NCBI GenBank assembly: GCA_022414725.1
Contig: CM039462.1
Location: forward strand, 47,514,685-47,578,684
Reading direction: 5' to 3'
DNA: 64,000 nucleotides
Source of the DNA: Microglena sp. YARC
Lineage: Eukaryota; Chlorophyta; Chlorophyceae; Chlamydomonadales; Chlamydomonadaceae
Shown: one piece after another, positions 1-10,359 of the stretch
Position numbering within the stretch: position 1 is the first letter of the stretch
How the letters are laid out: each line of letters opens with the position of its first letter
Program-made: the position numbers and the translations under genes
Notes under the pieces: generated by a model
The model's database searches: none
What the model saw: the letters and a program-made list of their open reading frames with translations, nothing else
Told to the model about the DNA's origin: nothing

Positions 1-1252
1 GGATACTCAAGCCTTTGTTGTGGATTCGGTTCAACTAGTAGATAGTGAAGTTGAGTTTTCCAATTAAAGGTGAGTCGAGATGTGGACCCCCGGTATTTAT
101 AGGCTTGGTCTGGCAGGGCTCGGCCTAGGTAGCATAGAATTACCTAGAAGGGAATTTTTTTCTAAGCCTTGTTTGAGTGTGTTGTTGTGAAGGTAGGTTG
201 TCCGAGGGTGTGATTTGTGGAGTATGCATATACCACACATTTAGCTGGCGTTAAGGAAATGCCCGACAGATACTATAAAGTTTGAACTTTACCACACTGG
301 ATGCGAAGTCCTCTGGAGCTGCCGGTTAGGACGGCAGTGTCATCGCATACCCCCAAGCTGCTAGTGTGGTTTTCATCTGCTGTTTGTGGAGGTAGGGATG
401 CTGCTCTGTATCCCTGCGTCCTCCAGAACGAGCATCTGTGTAGGGGTCTAGAAAAATAATGAAGAGTAAGGGGGAAGAGAGTGTCTCCCCTGGATAGTGC
501 ACCTAGTGATGGGGATAGGGGAGCCAGATGTATTGTTAAGGGGATATGTGTTGAGTAGAGTTTGTGTAAAATTCTTTAATTGTTCTATAGTATCATGGGT
601 AACCCAAGCCTGTCGATAATCAGAGAATTTTTTTGGTGATCAATCATTGAAGGCAGAAGCTAAAAAGTCAAAAGTAGGCAGCATAAAGGTCCTGGTGGAA
701 GAGGGCAGCAATCCTCAAATGTTGTGGATAGGGTCGAGGAAGTTGTCTATAGGTACTTTTGTCTTTTCTGAAACCCTCTTGGCAGGCAGCTAGAAAGTGA
801 TTGGGTTTCAGTAGTAGGTTAGTATAGTGTTGGTAACAAGTAGAGGTCCAGAGTTTGGCTAAAGCATTGTTAAGGCCCTGATTGGCCTGTAATTTTGGGG
901 TAAGCAAGGAATCTGATTTTTCTGTAGAGCATGACTGTGTGGGAGATTTTCCAGCAGTTCTGGTGTTTCTTCTCCCAGGATCCATACTAGCTGGCAGTGA
1001 GTTTGTGTATGGTGAGGTGCATTTCCATGTGGGAGGCACATAATAGTTCATTAGGTATGCCGGTCTGGGCCTGTGGTCTTTGTTGAGTGAGAAGTCTTCC
1101 TGATGCAGTCGATCAATAGGTGGTTGAGGAGGAGAGATAGGTTGTAAGGGGAGGCAGATGGTTCTGTAATGGAATTGGCTGGAGGTTTCAAGGTGGTATT
1201 TGTCTGTGCTGTGTTTTCCCATGGAGGGGGAGTGGCATGTCGGGTATAACAT
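1..1252 (-). pseudogene. LINE reverse transcriptase, frameshifted
   Basis: Read on the minus strand, the block at 1252-668 contains GLNNALAKLWTS followed by QEGFRKDKSTYRQL. These correspond to the LINE RT segment around 'N.RPI.L.N...K' and 'Q.GFR...ST..Q'. Further downstream, near 500-430, a broken form of the 'QGD.LSPLLF...L.P' box appears (PLLFIIFLDP is readable). Near 360-335 the sequence encodes the catalytic YADD box with one base lost, so the frame shifts inside the motif. The 3' part runs off the left edge. Family assignment follows from these motifs; the clade is not determined. Confidence 0.65.
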
Positions 1253-2595
1253 CTAAGATGGGTGGTGTGGGAGGTGACAGTAATTTACATGTGTTTGGTC
1301 AAAACTTCCTAGGAGACCGCTGGTACTGGTGGCTAAGTGTGTTCGAGGATGCGTGCCAGAAGGGCAGTGGGTGTGTGTGTGTAGTTTTTTAGGAGAGAAA
1401 ATATACCTGTGAGTTCGTCGTGCTTCTGTGGCTGAGGCGGCGTCTTGAATTTCTTGATGGAGGCAGTTTGCTCTCATCCTCTTTGAGTGCTGCCTGCATG
1501 TGACGTAGTTCTGTAATACTTTGTTGATTATCAGCAGTTAGAGAGAGGCAGTAGTCAGGGAGGAGTAGGTTGCTAGGTGTTCGTGTATTTTGAATTTTAG
1601 TGGTAGGTGAGTATGTACCTGCCGTATGAGGGTGTGGCTTCTGAGCTCCATGTATTGCTGTTGGTCAAGGTGAGTGGAGGCTGTTCGAAAGTGCTTAGAT
1701 TGTGTTTTAATTATGGAGTTTAAGACGTCTGTAAGTTAAGCAGTTTGTCTGGGCAAAAAAATGCCTGTGTGCTAGACATTAATGGAGGCAGATAGTCAGT
1801 TGATGGAAAGAGCTTTGGTGTAAAGTGAATCAATTGAGATGATCTCCATGGCTGTTAAGATTTTCTGGCATGGTGTGTTGAGTTCTTGTCTAAATAGAAT
1901 TGGATGTGTGCAGATGTTTTAGTCTTCTCCCAGTAAAGTTTGTGCTAGTAGTCCAGGCTTTAATTTATGTTGATGTGGCTGTGTTGAAATTGATGGAGAA
2001 AATGTTTATTTGAGATAGCCCCTTTGGCTTTGGCCATGTCTGTTGGCTTGAGAGGGGAGTTGCAGTTGGGTGTTGGATTGTGAGGTGGTGTGTCCAGGTT
2101 GGGAGGTGGAAAGAGAGAGGATGGTAATTTGTTTGTTTCCAGGGTCAAGTGGTCTCAAGTGTTCCCCATTTTGGTGTGTGGTTTCTGTCACATGGTTGCA
2201 GGTGGAGGGTTGATGAGAATGATGTCATCTATTCCTGCTGCTGTAGGAGGTGTTGTCTGAATAAGGTAAGGGGGGGGGGCGTGGGGACGTGGAGATGGTT
2301 GGATGTGGATTTGAATATTTATTAAGTGCTGGTAAGTGAGGCTGGTCCTCAGATGATGGATCTGTGTTGCTCTCTATCATGAAGGTAGTAAGCTGCATTC
2401 CAGTCTCTTCCCCTGCAATATAGTGTGAGAGGGGTTTCTGGGATATGATGTAGTGGGATGTGTTCATAGATGCGGGCTCTTTTTTGCAAGGGATTCATTG
2501 CAGGGCAATGTAGACACCTAGGAAATGATAGTGATGTTGTTAATAGTTTGATGAGTGAGGTGACCAGCTATGTCGTAGGGATTTTCCATGTTAAT

Positions 2596-3195
2596 TTAGG
2601 TGTGCAGTAAGAGTCTTTTTAATAAGTTGTGATGAGCTCCCAGACTGAGCGGGTAACAATGCTTGTCTGCATTGGTAGCTTGCTTAATGGTTTTTGCTGC
2701 TGTGATGAAAGTGTAGTCAGAGAGGTCTTGTTTGATCATATTAATTATGCCTGTATTGTTGGAGGTGAAGTTTTGTTTCGGTGAGAATAGCAATGTCCTG
2801 GCTCTCATTAGTTCGAATATGGTCATAGAGTGTTTTCCCCAGGTATGATGAAAATGCCTCTGCAGTTGGAGGTGATGAATGTTAGTGAGATAGAGGCAGT
2901 TGCTGTTGTTGAAACAGGATATGACAGTAGTATGAGTAATTTTAATTTTCTTTTGGTTGGAAGGGTTTTGGTGGTGAGTCTGGAAGGAGCAGGTTTCTTC
3001 GGTAGGAGGTTCTGCCCCAAAAATTCTGTCATTGGGCGAAACTTTAGTGAAGTCAGGAAGGACAACTTTGGCTAGGTGTAGGGAGAGGTTGTGATTGTGC
3101 ATCTGGTTTGTGTGCAGGGTCGTGAGCGTTTGGTAGTTAAAATTATTTTTTTCTTTGTAGGAGATGTTTTTTGTTTTGATCTGGGAGTTCCTCAT
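2596..3195 (-). pseudogene. Possible LINE endonuclease region
   Basis: An open minus-strand frame of 199 codons lies between the ORF1-like and RT blocks, where an APE-type endonuclease would sit in a LINE. Stretches such as QRHFHHTWGK and IKQDLSDYTFIT resemble the middle of such endonucleases, but I do not see a clean set of catalytic residues. The call is largely positional. Confidence 0.35.
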
Positions 3196-4666
3196 CGTCA
3201 GAGACTAAGTAATAGTTTCTGTGGGGTCTTATTTGATTTAAAGAGGGGGAATCTATGGATCTCTTCTTGATCTGATCAGGTGGAGTCTAGGAGATCAGGA
3301 GAAAGTTAGATCTGAGGAGTTATGCCTGATCTGTAAGTTGTATCTGTGAGTTCTGCAAGGCCAGGGGGGAAGTTATGTTGTCTCATACTGTGGGGAGAAG
3401 TCAGGACGTTGTGAAGCGGTGAATGGTGTAGGTGTTTTACTAGTAGGGGAGATCATGTCAACAGTCTCCCTATAGGGTGGCCTTGGTGTGGTGAATAAAT
3501 CTTCTGGTGCGAAAAGGCGTGTAAATTGTGAAAAACAGGAGGGGGTGAATGCTTTGGTAAGATGTAGGAAATGTGCCCTTGGTAGATTTATCCAATTTGT
3601 GAGTGGAGAGCACTAGGGGCCGTTGTGTTTCAGAGTTCATGTCCCACCACTTACCATTAATTTTGCTTAATGGTTGTAGCATGTCCAATCCACAGTTGTA
3701 GTGGAGGATAAACCTTGTGGGCAGCTGGGAGGAAGCCGAGATAAATTTGCTGGTTTAGTGCTGCCAGGCAATAACTCCTGCAGAATAGTTTCTCAGATGT
3801 GTCTTCAGTTGTGTCATAGTAGTGGCGTCGAGGATGGGATGGAGTATATGTTTTGTGATTTCTCTGTGGCCAGTGAGAGAGCCTAAGTGAGATTTCCCTG
3901 TTAGCGCAGGTAATAGTTGACTAAAGGGATTGTGTAGTTACCGTTAGTTTGTTGATAGGTTAAGTAGCAACGTTCTAGATCCCACTCAATGTTTGAAGTG
4001 TAGTAGTGACGTTGTCGTGTTTGAGGTTTATGGAGAACTGTAGGACCTCTTTGTAGTCAGGGCCTTGTATCCGAGGGTAGGCGTTAATAGAATGAACTTG
4101 TACAGTGGACAGTCATATTTGGGGTTTCCCAATAGCTAGAGCTGTTTACAGGAGTAGAACAAGTTCTGGAAGTAGGGGTCTACCTCCCTAGAGCTGTATC
4201 CCAGGTATGATGAGTCGAGGTTCTAATTCCTGAGTACAGGATTTCCCTAATTAGGTTCACAGCTAGAATTCTGCTTGGCAGAGTGTTTTCAGAAGAAGGA
4301 AGCTGTTCACGATTGACTTATCAATAGTGAGTGTACTCTGTACTGATGTCATATAGCTTGGTACACCTATGATCCAACAAGTAGCCATAAGGAGAGGGAA
4401 CAATCAGAAGAGTGCTTATAGAAGTCTATGACTAAGAAGCAGGGGATGCAGGACACAGTGTCCCAAGGTTGATTGTAAAGTTGGTTGTGAGCATAAGACT
4501 TGCAGCTTCGTTATTGGTTAATTTTTCGGGAAGGACAATGCCGTGAGGTGAGGTGGCACACATGGGGACTTGCACCCACCCATGGAGGCTGTGTTAATCG
4601 TCAGAGAACGATGATGGCCACGAGGGGCACATCGGGACTTGCAGCCCACGCCATGGGAGGACTGTA

Positions 4667-5547
4667 TTAATCGTCAGAGACGACAATGCCACGAGAGGCA
4701 TTATCGGGACTTGCACCCACGCCGGCGAGGGGCGGTATTAGTAGCTGTGGAGGCTTAGGGAGTATGGGGTTTTCGAAGAAATGGGCCAATGGATGTATTG
4801 TTGAGATGTTTTGCAGTTTGTAAGGTAGTGCGGTGTGGTAGTCAGGGGAACGAGGTATGCGGCGGTGTGAATATAGTTGGGAAGGTGGGGGAAGCGAGGC
4901 GGGATTGAGCAGCTTGTTTCTCGCGGCGGTTCGATTTCCTATCGATCTTACCTGTGTTGCACCCTGTGTTTGTTGAGCTCCCATTGAATACAGTGCTGGT
5001 GGCTGGGTAGGTGTTAGGTGCGAAGAAAGATAAAGGACGTGCGGAGATAGGCTGTTGACAGCGGCGGCTAAATTCAGGCAGTTGACGAGAAGAAGGGCAA
5101 TGACAAGGTGAATGGCAGAGTTCATGTCGGGTAGGAGGATTTCGTCTGTCTTGCTTGTTCCGGATATTTTTTTTGATTGAGTAGGTGTTGGGATGATTTT
5201 TAGGTTTAGCAGAACTTGGTTCAGAATGAGTCCTAGGTAGATTCTTGGAGCTTTTGCTCTCTGCCCGGAAGCGGTGTAGGATCTTGTTGTCCAGGTTGTC
5301 CATTGAAAGGTGAGGATATTTTAATTTTGGGTGATCTGTCACTTTCGCAGATTTGGTATTGAGTTTGTGGACAGGGTTTCCAAGCACTGGCGTTGGGGCT
5401 TCGCATTCCCCTACCTCCCCTCCTGCGGGCAATCTGCTCATTGGACTTCTCCAAGGTGGCTTCTTGCCCGGAATCGGGATGCTTGGTCGCCGGCAGTTTG
5501 TTACTTTGATCATTGGGGAAGGAGAGGGGGGTTAGAGAATTCGGCAA
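4667..5547 (-). pseudogene. Possible LINE ORF1 remnant
   Basis: Overlapping minus-strand frames (5547-5233, 5513-4842, 5125-4667) together make a stretch rich in Pro, Ser, Asn and Lys that shifts frame repeatedly. It lies upstream of the endonuclease-like block in transcript order, the usual place for ORF1. I recognise no domain. It could equally be the 5' untranslated part of the element. Confidence 0.3.
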
Positions 5548-5559
5548 ATCTGGTTTGAG

Positions 5560-8390
5560 TGGACATCTTCAAATCAGGAAAGTGCGCGAATTGATGATCC
5601 ATTGCAAAGCCTACGTCGTCGCATCCCGATTCACAGTCCTGCCCGCTTATGCGGAGGGAGAAAGTTAGCGCCCCCTACGAAATGTGACCTCGAAAAAGTG
5701 ACCTGTCAGGATTCAAAAAAAGTTTATATGGCCCGTTCACTAACCTTATGTGGCCCTGCATTGAGCCATTAATTAATCATACCACCAATTGATATTTCAT
5801 GCAACTCATTTAGCGTTTAATTGAGCCACTGATTATTATAATTGAAACCTGAAATTACCCCCAACGGACCCCTGAATTAACTCTTTTCAGCACTGAATTA
5901 GCTTTTCATTTGCCCTTACATGGAGCGAATCATTAAACGGCAAGAAAGTTAAACAACCATCGATAGGCAGACAGTACGAAATTGGTACACTAACCGTGAA
6001 ACATTAATAGAATAAAGGTGAGCCATCAATAGGCAGACAGTGAAACATCAATAGAATAGAAGTGCAACATTAATATCCTGACAGTGAAACATTAATAGAC
6101 TAACGACGAGCCATCTATGTATGTATGTTGCAGTCCAGGGGTAGGCCAAATAGGCTAAAGGGACTTGCCAACCGTATAGGAAGGGCTTAAAAAAAAAAAA
6201 GTACTGATGAACTGAAACCCTAAACAATGCGTTTTAACGCGACGGGGGGGGGGGCTGAGTTCTCGTGCTCAGTGATAATTTTAATTATACAATACTTTTT
6301 TCAATCATCATCTCTCAGCTGGGATGATACTTTAATTGTGCGATTATTATCGAAATTTTTTATAAATTGAATTAAGTATTTTGTCCATCCTTCTAAAGGA
6401 ATCAGTATTTCATGACGCCGAGCTTCATACTAGAGTTTTTTATCCACCAATTCAGGATTCAATGTCATTTTCTCAAACAATTTTTTTCTAATCCTCAGCG
6501 GGAGGTATAACGGACATTTTAATGTCATCCTTCGACTACTCATCTACCGTCAACCATCTATAGGCAGACAGTGGAACCATCGATAGTCAGACGGTGAACC
6601 TTGCATGGGACTCACTTAGCGTTGAGTTTAACCCCGAATGGCCATAATTAAACCCTAAATAAGCCATGACGTAGCCCTTAATCGACCCTGTCAGCCCTAA
6701 TTTAAGCCTTTACTTTGGGCCCTTCATCTGCCCTTTCATCGGACTTAATGTGGGGCCCTTCAGTGAGCCCTTAACGAGCTTAATCAGACCTTACGGAATA
6801 ATTGAACTCATTTTAGCGTTTGATTGAGAACTTGAATGTATCTGCTGCAATGGACGCGGGCTCTGGGATGGCTACAATGAACAATGAGCTTTAGCAATGG
6901 ATAGCCCTTGAAGTTCACGGATTGGACGCCTACATGTACTGTGCTAACAAATTGAAACCTTTGTCTGCAATATCAGCTACCTGAGTTAGGATCTAATTGG
7001 GCTGTAATTTGTCAGACGGGTAGTCCTCTTAATGTAGTCGACGTTACTTACCATTAAGCGTATCGTCCCTTCGCGAGCACCCCAAATGCTGGCTAGAGCC
7101 ATGTGAAAAATACCAAGGATCAAGTCAGTTACCCCTTACAACACTGACTGGCCCTGGAATACCTTATGTATTGTGCTTGGACAAAATCATCTAATCTGCG
7201 GGAAGTGCAATCCTGTGCTTCTTTGAGCCAAACGAAAATGCAGGTCAATCCCTTGCAAACTCTCGAAAAAATATGTGTCGCGATTTGTACCATTAACTGA
7301 GACAGAGATGAAACATGAGGCAGTGAATGACAGTGGAGACAGAGAAGCACGGAGACGCAGATATAGACATGAACTATGAGACAGAGAAACACGAGAAAGA
7401 GAAGCATGAGACACGAGAAGAAACATTCCTTACATAGACCTTGAAGCAGAGAGCAAACATGAGACAGGGAAGTGAGACAGAGAAAACAAGAGCAGAGAGT
7501 GGAAATTTTAGGAGAAATGGAAACAGGGGACAAAAAGCACTTAGACAAGAGACAGAGGAAACCTGAGCTCGGGAGAGACAGTTAAATGAGAGCACTTATC
7601 TAGAGAGAGAAGAGAGTGCAGGAGTATTATACATATCGTGGTTCAGGAAGAAGAACAAGCTCGCGAAACAAAGGGCGTAGTGATCGATCATATCATGCCG
7701 AGATGTGCTGACATTAGCTGGACGACAGTCTCTACAATGAATACATGTGAGGGTTAGAAACAAAAAAAAATCTGCTTCAGTCGCAAATGTGCAAAGGTGT
7801 GGACTTGCAAGTCGCGAGGCATGACTACTATGAGTGTTGCAGGACTGGGAGAGCTAGTAGGAGGGCAAAGGAAACACGAGGATTAGGGGCTATGATCGTG
7901 GTTCTAGTAGTGTCTTGGAGAGGAGCAGCAGTCCACTGACGGTTCAGTGAGAGTATTGGTTCTCAGAGCAGTACAAGTCTGACACACGAGCTCTTAGGTG
8001 TGAATTATCTCTAACCAACTGTTTGGTTCAATTCATCTCTAGAAGTATCATTTCAAGGGCGTGGTAAACCCGTAGTGGTGCTCATCATTCATATCGTACA
8101 GCCCTCAATTCAATATTCAAACCCTAAATCAAATTTAGACAATTTCTCGAGTAGACAAATCATATGGGATGACATATCGTTGGTGAGAGACAAAAGCACG
8201 TGGCGCGATACGGCCATACAAGCACGTGCAGTGCTCAGCCGTATGAACAACAGAGACACGAGGGATTCTGTAGGTGTGCCCATACAAAAACCAAGAGTGC
8301 TAAGTAGTACAAGCACATGTAGTACACATCAATTCAGGCACCGTTGGTACCCTCGAGGGTCATCCATTCAATCCTGGTGAGCTGATGCTG
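5560..8390. other. No gene recognised
   Basis: I see no convincing coding exon here. The stretch has short dispersed repeats resembling 'catcaataggcagacagt' (about 5960-6130 and 6545-6590), a poly-G run near 6245, and AT-rich DNA. A donor-like sequence (minus strand gtaagt at about 7049-7054) has no recognisable exon before it. By the pattern seen in the ankyrin gene, a further ankyrin exon would be expected on the minus strand below 9108, but I could not find one. Confidence 0.5.
7290..7570. repeat. Purine-rich gagacagagaa-type repeat
   Basis: Degenerate tandem copies of motifs such as gagacagagaa and catgagacaga fill this stretch. The 139-codon minus-strand frame across it is a by-product of the repeat. 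Confidence 0.7.
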
Positions 8391-8399
8391 ATGTCAAGC

Positions 8400-8960
8400 A
8401 GGTGGTGAGCTGATGCTGATGTCAAGCAGGTGTGAAGGATGTTGAGCTAATGATGATCTAATGGTGAGTTGATGGTGAGCAGGTGTGTGATGATGATGAT
8501 GGTGAGCTAATGGGGAGTTGATGGTGAGCTGATGTGATGGCGAGTGGGTATAGGTGAGTTGATGGTGATCTGATGGTGATCTGATGGTGATGGCGGTAGT
8601 GAGTTGATGGTGAGCCGATGGTGATCTGATGGTGATGGTGATCTGATGGTGATGGCGGTAGTGAGTTGATGGTGATGGCGGTAGTGAGTTGATGGTGAGC
8701 TGATGGTAATCTGATGGTGATGGTTATGATCCGACGTGAGTTTGATGGTGAGTTGATGAGTAGATGATCTGATGGTGATCTGATGGTGATTGGTGTGTGG
8801 ATGGGCGGTAGTGAGTTGATGGTGAGTTGATGGTGATCTGATGGTGATGGTGAGCTGATGGTGATGGCGGTAGTGAGTTGATGGTGAGCTGATGGTGATC
8901 TGATGGTGATGGTGAGCCGGTGGTGATGGTGAGCTAATGGTGAGTTGATGGTAATCTTTT
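8400..8960. repeat. gatggtgatct / gatggtgagtt tandem repeat
   Basis: Interleaved copies of gatggtgatct, gatggtgagtt and gatggtgatggcggtagt. The 220- and 197-codon minus-strand frames (His/Ser/Thr/Ile-rich) are artefacts of repeat units whose length is a multiple of three. Confidence 0.85.
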
Positions 8961-9107
8961 GCTGCTGTTGAGGTGCTGCTCGTGTTGAGCTGATTTTGAG
9001 CTGAAGCTGAGCTGATTTTGAGCTGATGCCGATGGTGAGTACACTGGCAGCAGCTGCAGCAGCAGTAATAACAACAAATACGAAATAAGTATAAGAACAA
9101 TTATGAC

Positions 9108-9144
9108 ACTGCCAGGCCACTTAATGCAGGGGAGTCCAACCCTC
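9108..9144 (-). pseudogene. Acceptor-edge copy of an unseen ankyrin exon
   Basis: On the minus strand an acceptor (ccccag) is followed by codons for EGWTPLH, then a stop. This is the start of an ankyrin repeat. It looks like the acceptor-edge fragments that precede complete exons elsewhere in this gene. By that rule its complete exon should lie downstream (lower coordinates), but none was found in this window. Confidence 0.55.
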
Positions 9145-9319
9145 CTGGGGAATGAGCAATGATGTGAGAGCATGTGAGCTGGCTGTTGCCATTGAAATCG
9201 CTACAAGTAAGATTGAGTGCTACCCGATAATTTCGGAGGTCGAATTGGAAGATAGTGAGCAGCCCAGAGTTAACTGGAATATCATGTAACAATCCAGCCC
9301 AACCAGGTCAGACAAGTCT

Positions 9320-9990
9320 TACTTTGGAGCTACTTACATCAGTAGGGGCAGAGACCAAGGCTCCTTTGTCGATCAACATATATTAAGCACTCACATGTAA
9401 CAAACCAATCAGGTCAGACTAGTCTAACTTTGGAGCTACATACATACGTCAGTAGTGGCAGAGACCAAGGTCCCTCTGTTGATCAACACATTTAAAGCAC
9501 TCATATGTAACAATCCAACCCAATCAGGTCAAACACGTCTAACTTTTTGGCAACTAACATCAGTAGTGGCAGAGACCAAGGCTCCTTTGTCGATCAATAG
9601 ATTTAAAGCACTAACATGTAATGATCCAACCCAATCAGGTCAAACAAGTCTAACTTCCATCAGTTGTGGCACAGACCAAGGCTCTTTTGTCGATCAACAT
9701 ATTTTAAGCATTCACATGTAACAATCCAACCCAATCAGGTCAAACAAGTCTAACTTTGGGGCAACTTACATCAGTAGTGGCAAAGACCAAGGCTCCTTTG
9801 TTGATCAATAAATTTAAAGCATTCAAATGTAACAATCCAACCTAATCAGGTCAAACAAGTTTAACTTTGGGGCTACTTACATCAGTAGTGGCAGAGACCA
9901 AGGCCCCCCTGTCGATCAAGTACAATGTCTGGTGCAACTTACATCAGTAGTGGCAGAGACCAAGGCCCCCCTGTCGATCAAGTACAATGT
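9320..9990 (-). repeat. Tandem donor-edge copies of ankyrin exon 12
   Basis: About eight copies, spaced roughly 110 bp, each give on the minus strand the end of an ankyrin repeat (DKGALVSATTD) followed by a gtaagt donor. They lie just downstream of exon 12. These copies keep the correct reading frame, whereas the full-length exon has gained two bases near its end. Confidence 0.85.
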
Positions 9991-10003
9991 CTGGTGCACT
10001 TAC

Positions 10004-10104
10004 ATCAGTAAGTAGCAGAGACCTAAGGCTCCTTTGACGATCAATAGATTTAAAGCACTCACGGCTCCAAATCGAGCCGATATGTGAAGCGGCGTCAGCC
10101 CCCA
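10004..10104 (-). CDS. Ankyrin exon 12 (frameshifted)
   Basis: After a ctcag acceptor the exon reads [19 protein letters not shown], a clear ankyrin helix pair, and ends at a gtaagt donor. It is 101 nt instead of 99. Compared with the donor-edge copies next to it, two single-base insertions near the end put the last codons out of frame. As written, splicing would shift the downstream frame by two. Confidence 0.75.
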
Positions 10105-10326
10105 CTGAGCACAGGGAGGGGGGGGGAGAGGTGCGTGTGTGTGAAGTGTAGTAAGAGTGTGAGTTGGTTGATTTCACTGAATTTCTGGCTTCAGTACAGC
10201 AGATATGTGAAGCGGCGTTAGACCCCACTGATCAGTAGAGGGTGGGGTTGGGTGGTGGGGTGGTGGGGGGGGGGGGGGTCAGAGGGGGGTGGGTGGGGTG
10301 AAAGGTGTGCGTGTGTGGAGGGGTTG

Positions 10327-10359
<33 letters not shown>

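Larger units (their letters stand above)
1..5560 (-). mobile_element. Decayed non-LTR retrotransposon (LINE), 3' end outside window
   Basis: Three degraded coding blocks lie in the order expected of a LINE read on the minus strand: an ORF1-like block (about 5547-4667), an endonuclease-like block (3195-2596) and a reverse transcriptase block (1252-1). All are broken by stops and frameshifts, so the element is dead. The plus strand here is strongly rich in G and T and the minus-strand frames are rich in Pro, Thr, Asn, His and Gln, unlike the two genes further right. The 5' limit near 5560 is only where the last frame ends; I saw no target-site duplication. Element identity rests mainly on the RT motifs. 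Confidence 0.65.

Noticed and set aside
7015..7130. Possible small exon before a gtaagt donor on the minus strand
   Set aside because: No frame gave a recognisable repeat or domain, and no phase partner was found.
8458..9120. 220-codon His/Ser-rich frame
   Set aside because: Simple repeat gatggtgatct read in three frames.
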